Source: Actinomycetota bacterium (lineage in GTDB: Bacteria; Actinomycetota; Thermoleophilia; Miltoncostaeales; Miltoncostaeaceae). From it: 10,469 bases of DNA. Shown piece after piece: positions 6,249-10,469 of this stretch (position 1 is its first letter; every line of letters starts with the position of its first letter). The DNA lies in assembly GCA_947451735.1 (NCBI GenBank), contig CANGAY010000009.1, forward strand, positions 1 through 10,469, written 5' to 3'. The notes beneath the pieces were generated by a model. It ran no database searches and had not been told where the DNA came from. It saw nothing but the letters and a program-made list of their open reading frames with translations. The translations under genes were made by a program, and so were the position numbers.

Positions 6249-7031
6249 TTAGATGAGCTTCTTCTCGACGAGGTAGTCGAAGATGACCTGGGCGCCGTTG
6301 CCCTCATCCTTGACCACCTGGCCGGCGGTGCGTGCCGGGGGCGTCTCGATGCCCACGACCTTGGTCTTGGCCCCGGCCTCGCCCACGTCACCGGCACCCA
6401 GGCCGATGTCGCCGAGCGACTTGACGTCCTGCGGCTTCTTCTTGGCACCCATGATGCCCTTGAGCGACGGGTAGCGCGGCTCGTTGATGGCCTTGGTCAC
6501 GGAGACCACGGCGGGCAGCGGGGCCTCGACGGTGTCGATGCCGTCGTCGCTCTGGCGCTCGACGGTGATGGAGCCGCCGTTGACGGCCAGGCTGTTGGCC
6601 GAGGTCACCCAGGTGCGGCCACTGACCTCACCGAGGGTGGCGGCCAGCACGCCCGAACGGGCATCCGTGCTCTCGGAGCCCAGCAGCACCAGCTCGGCGC
6701 CGGTCTCCTCGATGGCCTTGGCCAGGGCACGCGCGGTGCCCAGGTAGTCCGACCCGGCCGCGGCGGCGTCCGACACCAGCACGAGGCGGTCGGCACCCAT
6801 GGCAAGACCCTGACGCAGGGACTCCACGGCCTTCTCCGGACCGAGCGAGACGAGGATCACCTCGTCGGCGGTACCGGCTTCCTTGAGGCGAACCGCCTCC
6901 TCGACCGCGTACTTGTCGAACTCATTGAGCATGCGGTCGCCCTCGTCACGGACGAGGCGGAAGGTGCTCGGGTCAATCCGCTTCTCAGCGGTGGTGTCCG
7001 GCACCTCTTTGACGCAGACGGCGATCTTCAC
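6249..7031 (-). CDS. etfB: Electron transfer flavoprotein beta subunit
   Basis: Partner of EtfA; in this family beta binds AMP and contacts the dehydrogenase through a recognition loop. It has 260 residues from a GTG start at 7031, preceded on the minus strand by AGGAG 9 nt upstream. MKIAVCVKEVPDT is the typical N-terminus. Residues 159-180 carry the ETF-beta signature (RQSDDGIDTVEAPLPAVVSVT), followed by the recognition-loop region with RYPSLKGIMGAKKKP (186-200). The stop is TAA, 30 nt before etfA. An 83-nt gap separates it from the upstream enoyl-CoA hydratase gene. Co-transcription with that gene is plausible, because both belong to acyl-CoA oxidation. Confidence 0.96.
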   Translation of the reverse strand: MKIAVCVKEVPDTTAEKRIDPSTFRLVRDEGDRMLNEFDKYAVEEAVRLKEAGTADEVILVSLGPEKAVESLRQGLAMGADRLVLVSDAAAAGSDYLGTARALAKAIEETGAELVLLGSESTDARSGVLAATLGEVSGRTWVTSANSLAVNGGSITVERQSDDGIDTVEAPLPAVVSVTKAINEPRYPSLKGIMGAKKKPQDVKSLGDIGLGAGDVGEAGAKTKVVGIETPPARTAGQVVKDEGNGAQVIFDYLVEKKLI

Positions 7032-7114
7032 GAAGACGGGCTCCTGGAAGTGTTCGTTCTACCGGGGATCAACGGCCGGTGACACTACCAGCGCCTTGGG
7101 CGTTTGCGGGGGGT

Positions 7115-7894
7115 CTACTGACCCCGATCGGCAACGGCCCAACCCGGGGGGCGCTTCTCGAGGAAGGCGGTCATGCCCTCCCTGCGCTCGGGGTTGTCGA
7201 ACTGGCGCGCGAAGGCGGCGGCCTCGGCGTCGAGCAGCGGGTCGCGGTCGCCGAGCGCCCCGTGCACCAGCTGCTTCGACAGTGCGACGGCCGACGGCGA
7301 CTTGGTGGCGATCTCGTCGCCCAGTGCCACCGCGGCGTCCAGCAGTTCGTCGGCGGGGTGCACGGCGGTCACGAGCCCCGCGGCCAGCGCCTGATCGGCG
7401 GTGACCATGGCGCCGGTGAGGATCATCTGCATGGCGAAGCCCTCGCCCGTGATGCGCGGCAGCCGCTGCGTGCCACCCCACCCGGGCGGGATGCCCAGCG
7501 CCACCTCGGGCTGCGCCAGTTTGGCGCCGTCGGCCGCGATGCGGATGTCGCACGCGAGCGACACCTCGCACCCGCCACCGAGCGCGAACCCGTTGATGGC
7601 CGCGATGACCGGCACCGACAGGGCCTCGATGTCGCGGCACAGCCCGTGCCCCTTGGCGGCGAAGGCCAGCGCGGCGTCGTGGTCCATCTTCACCATCTCG
7701 GTGATGTCGGCACCGGCGCAGAACGCGCGGCCCGCGCCGGTGAGCACCACGGCGCGCACCTGCGGGTCGTTGGCCGCCGCGTCCAGGGCCACCCGCAGCT
7801 CGTCAATCATGTCGGGCGAAAGCGCGTTGAGCGCCTCCTGCCGGTCGAGCACCAGGATCTGGACCGACCCCCGGCGTTCGAAGACGATGCCCAC
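7115..7894 (-). CDS. Enoyl-CoA hydratase / crotonase family protein
   Basis: Crotonase-fold enzyme, probably adding water across 2-enoyl-CoA in fatty-acid or related acyl-CoA degradation. It has 259 residues, normal size. CAGADI (59-64) and GFALGGG (102-108) build the CoA pocket and oxyanion hole. Glu110 (in GGGCEVSLACDIRIA) and Glu130 (in QPEVALGI) occupy the positions of the two catalytic glutamates of classical hydratases, which favours hydratase over isomerase or other crotonase reactions. The exact substrate cannot be read from sequence, so no gene symbol is given. The start is GTG at 7894, separated by a single base from the TAG stop of the cobalamin-binding protein, which implies translational coupling. 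etfB follows 83 nt after its stop. Confidence 0.93.
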   Translation of the reverse strand: MGIVFERRGSVQILVLDRQEALNALSPDMIDELRVALDAAANDPQVRAVVLTGAGRAFCAGADITEMVKMDHDAALAFAAKGHGLCRDIEALSVPVIAAINGFALGGGCEVSLACDIRIAADGAKLAQPEVALGIPPGWGGTQRLPRITGEGFAMQMILTGAMVTADQALAAGLVTAVHPADELLDAAVALGDEIATKSPSAVALSKQLVHGALGDRDPLLDAEAAAFARQFDNPERREGMTAFLEKRPPGWAVADRGQ

Positions 7895-7895
7895 G

Positions 7896-8291
7896 CTAGG
7901 CGGCCACGCGCGACTCGAGGAACGTCACCATGTCGTCAACGGGTGCGCCCGGGGTGTACACCGCGGCCACGCCCAGCCCGCGAAGCTCCTCGGCGTCGTC
8001 GGTGGGGATGGTGCCGCCCACGATCACCAGCACGTCGTCGGCCCCCTCGGCGGCCAGCAGCTCCATCACGCGGGGCACCAGCGTCATGTGCGCGCCGGAC
8101 AGGATGGAGAGGCCCACCGCGTCGGCGTCCTCCTGCACCACGGTGGCCACCACCTGCTCGGGCGTCTGGTGCAGGCCCGTGTAGATGACCTCCATGCCGG
8201 CGTCCCGCAGCGACCGGGCCACGATCTTGGCGCCGCGGTCATGACCATCAAGACCGGGCTTGGCGATGACAATGCGAATTGGTCGTCCCAT
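7896..8291 (-). CDS. Stand-alone cobalamin-binding domain, small subunit of an acyl-CoA mutase
   Basis: A 131-residue Rossmann-like B12-binding domain matching the C-terminal domain or small subunit of methylmalonyl-CoA mutase and relatives (for example 2-hydroxyisobutyryl-CoA mutase). The base-off/His-on motif DxHxxG is D15-G-H17-D-R-G20, His17 being the lower cobalt ligand. SxL is S62-I-L64 and the GG pair lies at 92-93 in VGGTIP. The N-terminus RIVIAKPGLDGHDRG is highly typical. The catalytic TIM-barrel subunit is not in this window and must be encoded elsewhere if the protein forms a mutase. ATG at 8291 lies 15 nt after the upstream stop with no Shine-Dalgarno. The TAG stop is 1 nt from the next gene's GTG. 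Which acyl-CoA is rearranged cannot be told from this domain alone. Confidence 0.93.
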   Translation of the reverse strand: MGRPIRIVIAKPGLDGHDRGAKIVARSLRDAGMEVIYTGLHQTPEQVVATVVQEDADAVGLSILSGAHMTLVPRVMELLAAEGADDVLVIVGGTIPTDDAEELRGLGVAAVYTPGAPVDDMVTFLESRVAA

Positions 8292-8299
8292 GGGCGGGC

Positions 8300-8305
8300 A
8301 GGATA
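8300..8305 (-). promoter_or_regulatory. Possible -10 element for a leaderless transcript of the B12-binding gene
   Basis: TATCCT on the minus strand lies 8 nt before ATG 8291, fitting the TANNNT spacing to a start site at or next to the A of ATG. The gene has no Shine-Dalgarno. A poor -35-like ATGACC sits at 8325-8330 with a 19-bp spacer. Weak evidence. Confidence 0.25.
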
Positions 8306-8306
8306 C

Positions 8307-9458
8307 CTACTGCGCGGGAACGCCGGTCATGGCGGTGACCCCGTACTGGGGATCGGACCACTGCACCGCGCACGGCGTGGAGCCATCGGCCGGGCACAGC
8401 GAGATGACGCCCTGGGCCCGCTGCGCGGTGACGGTGCCCTGCCCCACCCAGATGCCCGCTGCTGACGGCACCACCGCGGTGACGGCGCTCTCGGCGGCCT
8501 CGATGGGCGAGTCGGCCGGTGCCGGCGGGGGCGCGGGAAGCGCGATGGGCGTGCACGAGGCGTCGCACCGCAGTAGGCGCCCCACCTTGCCGTCCGCGTC
8601 CGGCGCGTCGAGCGAGAGCCCGGCGTACACGGTGTTGGCACCCGGAAGCGCGGCAACCGATCGCACCTGTGCCCCGGGCACCGTGGTCACCGTGGTGCAG
8701 CGGCCGCGCGACGGACCGGCCAGCGGGCACGACAGCACCGCGCCCGCATCCGTGCCGGCGAACACACGGGTGGTGCCGTTGCTGTCAACCGACAGCACGC
8801 CGGACCCGGCCCTGGCGAAGGTGGTGCACAGGCTGAGCGACGCGCCGCCGGTGGTGCACGAGAGAATGCGTCCGTCGTCGAGGCCCGCGTAGAGGGTGCC
8901 CTTGGCGAGCACGAGCGACGCCACGTAGGCGTTTGGCCGCGGCGTGCCCACGTTGCGGCAGGCACCGCCTGCGGTGGCCTGCGGGCAGCGCCAGATGTCG
9001 CCACTGCTGCCGCCGTCGAAGCCGCCGTTTGTCCCCACGTACACGGAGGGCGTCGCATCCTTCGCCGCCGCGGCATCGGCGGCGATGGCGGTGATGCCCG
9101 GGATCTTCCCGATCGCGTCGCAACTCACGGCCCGGTCGGGATCGCAGGTGAGCAGTTCACCCGTGAACACGCCCACCAGCAACTTGCCATCGGACACCTG
9201 CATGCTGCGCACGGGGCCCATCGCCCCATTGTTGGCGTCGCACGATGCGCTGCCCGCGGCACCGCACCGCAGCAGATCGGGCTTGCCGCCGCGGCCCGAC
9301 TGGGCCGCGGCAACGATGCCGTCGAGCGCCGGTGCGCCCACCACGCCCGCCGCGGCGCGCGTGGTGGCACCCGCATCGGACGACGAACCGCAGCCCGCGG
9401 CGATGAGTCCCGTGGTGGCAACCAGCATCAGGCCAATGGAAAGAAGGGCACGCCGCAT
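8307..9458 (-). CDS. Lipoprotein with predicted seven-bladed beta-propeller, one Cys pair per blade
   Basis: Not a family I recognise. The 383-residue protein starts at ATG 9458 with AGGAG about 8 nt upstream. Signal sequence 1-22 ends in IAAG/C23, a plausible lipobox followed by GSSS, so it is probably an outward-facing lipoprotein. Residues about 46-383 contain seven degenerate repeats. Most have a [VLI][YFW]xG strand, then a strand ending in LLxC or IxxC, and a second Cys 4-10 residues later. The Cys pairs are 65/73, 105/113, 158/167, 201/211, 244/254, 298/302 and 355/363; there are no unpaired cysteines apart from Cys23. Seven repeats with WD/PQQ-like spacing suggest a closed propeller with a disulfide pinning one turn in each blade (inference). 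Propellers of this sort usually bind ligands or proteins; no catalytic motif is visible. It is upstream of the B12/crotonase/etf genes by 15 nt and divergent from pepA. Confidence 0.85.
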   Translation of the reverse strand: MRRALLSIGLMLVATTGLIAAGCGSSSDAGATTRAAAGVVGAPALDGIVAAAQSGRGGKPDLLRCGAAGSASCDANNGAMGPVRSMQVSDGKLLVGVFTGELLTCDPDRAVSCDAIGKIPGITAIAADAAAAKDATPSVYVGTNGGFDGGSSGDIWRCPQATAGGACRNVGTPRPNAYVASLVLAKGTLYAGLDDGRILSCTTGGASLSLCTTFARAGSGVLSVDSNGTTRVFAGTDAGAVLSCPLAGPSRGRCTTVTTVPGAQVRSVAALPGANTVYAGLSLDAPDADGKVGRLLRCDASCTPIALPAPPPAPADSPIEAAESAVTAVVPSAAGIWVGQGTVTAQRAQGVISLCPADGSTPCAVQWSDPQYGVTAMTGVPAQ

Positions 9459-9495
9459 CGATCAGCTCCTGGATGAGGGGCGGGGGGGTTGCGGA

Positions 9496-9501
9496 ACCAT
9501 A
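9496..9501 (-). promoter_or_regulatory. Possible -10 element for the propeller lipoprotein
   Basis: TATGGT on the minus strand fits TANNNT and would place a transcript start near 9489, about 30 nt ahead of the ATG at 9458 and upstream of its Shine-Dalgarno. No good -35 at 16-19 bp was found; TTCAAC at 9523-9528 is 21 bp away. It overlaps one copy of the repeated 9-mer described separately. Confidence 0.3.
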
Positions 9502-9550
9502 CCCACGCGCGTGGCGGTGGGTGTTGAATGGCACCGCGCCACATACCCAC
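9498..9550. repeat. Repeated 9-mer and inverted repeats in the divergent promoter region
   Basis: CATACCCAC occurs at 9498-9506 and again at 9542-9550, 44 bp apart (about four helical turns). Between them, GTGGGT at 9517-9522 is an inverted partial copy pairing with ACCCAC at 9501-9506, and CACGCGCGTG at 9504-9513 is a perfect 10-bp palindrome. The placement between two divergent genes fits an operator, but no known regulator motif was recognised and chance is not excluded. Confidence 0.35.
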
Positions 9551-9570
9551 CGACGAATGGACACCGCAGC

Positions 9571-10469
9571 ATGGACGTCACCAAGAGCCGCACCGCCGAC
9601 CCCTCCCGCATCCGCGCCGACGTCGTGGTCATCCCCGTGGCCGACCCCCCGGGCACGCCGGCCGGACCCCTTGCGCAGGTCGACTCCGCGCTGGGCGGCC
9701 TCGTGTCGGCGGTCATCAAGGACGGCGAGGTCACCGGCAAGGCTGGTCAGGTGCGCGTGCTGCACAGCCGTGGCGACATCCCGGCCAAGCGCGTGCTGCT
9801 CGTGGGAGTGGGTGCCGACCCCGACCGCGCCGCATGGAGTGCGGCCGGTGCGGCTGCTGCCCGCACCGCCCGCGACCTGGGCGCAACCAAGGCGGCCCTC
9901 GTGGCGGGCGACGACGTGGACGCGGGCGACCTGCGCGCCATGGCCGAGGGCCTCGCCACCGGCGCGTGGCGGCTGCAGGGATTCCGCTCGGGCAAGGGCG
10001 ACGGCACGCAGGGGCGTCCGTCGCAGATCGCCGTGGCGGGCAACATCACCCCGAAGGACGCCGCCCGGGTGCAGGCCACCGCGGAGGCCATCTCGCTGGC
10101 GCGCGAACTGGCCGAGACCCCGGCCAACCACATGACCCCCACCATCCTCGCCAAGCGCGCCGAGACGGTGGCCGCGGGGTCGCGCAACCTCAGCATCGAG
10201 GTGCTGGGGCCGCGCGAACTGACGCGGCTGAAGGCCGGCGGGCTGCTTGCCGTGGCCCAGGGCTCGGCCGAGCCGCCGCGCATGATCGTCATGCGCTACC
10301 GCCCGCCGAAGGGCGTGAAGAAGGGTCGCGAGGTGCTGGGCCTGGTGGGCAAGGGCGTCACCTTCGACAGCGGCGGAATCTCCATCAAGCCCTCCGCCGG
10401 TATGGAGGAGATGAAGATGGACATGGCGGGTGGCGCAGCCGTCATCGCCGCCATGGGCCTGATCGCCGA
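9571..10469 (+). CDS. pepA: Leucyl aminopeptidase, M17 family (3' end beyond window)
   Basis: Cytosolic metallo-aminopeptidase that removes N-terminal residues from peptides with two metal ions. The first 299 residues are in the window; a full M17 protein is about 480-500 residues, so roughly the last 40% is missing. The N-terminal macro-like domain runs from 1 to about 165. Then ETPANHMTP (182-190) leads into the catalytic domain with GKGVTFDSGG (260-269) and MKMDMAGGAAV (281-291). Lys261, Asp266 and Asp284 match metal ligands and Lys273 the catalytic lysine of E. coli PepA. The remaining DTDAEGR-type ligands lie beyond the edge. ATG 9571 is my start; its Shine-Dalgarno is weak. An in-frame GTG at 9511 would add 20 residues without resemblance to PepA. 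It is divergent from the lipoprotein gene and the only plus-strand gene. Confidence 0.95.
   Translation, partial: MDVTKSRTADPSRIRADVVVIPVADPPGTPAGPLAQVDSALGGLVSAVIKDGEVTGKAGQVRVLHSRGDIPAKRVLLVGVGADPDRAAWSAAGAAAARTARDLGATKAALVAGDDVDAGDLRAMAEGLATGAWRLQGFRSGKGDGTQGRPSQIAVAGNITPKDAARVQATAEAISLARELAETPANHMTPTILAKRAETVAAGSRNLSIEVLGPRELTRLKAGGLLAVAQGSAEPPRMIVMRYRPPKGVKKGREVLGLVGKGVTFDSGGISIKPSAGMEEMKMDMAGGAAVIAAMGLIA

Noticed and set aside
5244..7031. fixBA-type or electron-bifurcating ETF
   Set aside because: No fixC, fixX, bcd or nitrogenase neighbours are present. The context fits ordinary acyl-CoA dehydrogenase electron transfer.
5394..7082. Plus-strand open frame of 562 codons opposite etfA and etfB
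   Set aside because: It is a mirror frame of two well-supported genes with matching signatures. Low stop density in GC-rich DNA explains its length.
7032..7114. Possible promoter or terminator between the crotonase and etfB genes
   Set aside because: Only a 4-bp GC stem around 7091-7103 and an isolated TAGTGT were seen. No paired -35/-10 or convincing hairpin.
9157..10131. Minus-strand open frame of 324 codons across the pepA start and lipoprotein start
   Set aside because: It conflicts with pepA, whose metal-ligand motifs are clear, and crosses the divergent promoter region. No recognisable protein features.

Overview
The window reads as a chromosomal segment of a high-GC bacterium, most likely a deep-branching actinobacterium. 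I infer this from very GC-rich codon use, frequent GTG starts, Sec signal peptides of actinobacterial style, and a short zinc-type bL31 that lacks the insertion I recall in Streptomyces-like bL31. Thermoleophilia is my best guess at class level, but nothing in the sequence proves it. No rRNA, tRNA, CRISPR array, insertion sequence or phage gene was recognised. Ten genes lie on the minus strand and one, at the right edge, on the plus strand.

Read in the direction of minus-strand transcription, from right to left, there are three blocks. (1) 9458 to 5244: a secreted lipoprotein that appears to be a seven-bladed propeller with one cysteine pair per blade. It is followed by a metabolic run: a stand-alone cobalamin-binding mutase subunit, an enoyl-CoA hydratase/crotonase, and the two subunits of electron transfer flavoprotein (etfB, etfA). 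A strong GC-rich hairpin follows etfA. The metabolic genes fit acyl-CoA or propionate-type carbon flow: a B12-dependent acyl-CoA mutase, a crotonase step, and electron transfer from acyl-CoA dehydrogenases. (2) 5135 to 2959: a compact translation cluster, rpmE (bL31), prfA (release factor 1) and prmC, the methyltransferase that modifies the GGQ glutamine of release factors. (3) 2897 to the left edge: three tandem, same-strand paralogs of a secreted two-domain protein of unknown function. The last copy's stop codon straddles the window edge, so further copies may lie beyond.

The paralog array is the most unusual part. Each protein has a signal peptide, a variable N-terminal domain with four conserved cysteines, a charged linker and a nearly invariant C-terminal domain of about 105 residues with two conserved cysteines. 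The junctions between copies share one design: the TAA stop of one gene is fused to the Shine-Dalgarno sequence of the next, 12 nt before its ATG. The array also looks less GC-rich than its neighbours. On the plus strand, pepA (leucyl aminopeptidase, truncated by the right edge) diverges from the propeller lipoprotein across a 112-bp region containing a repeated 9-mer.

No stretch longer than 300 bases lacks a gene. The largest gaps are about 110 bp (5136-5243 and 9459-9570).
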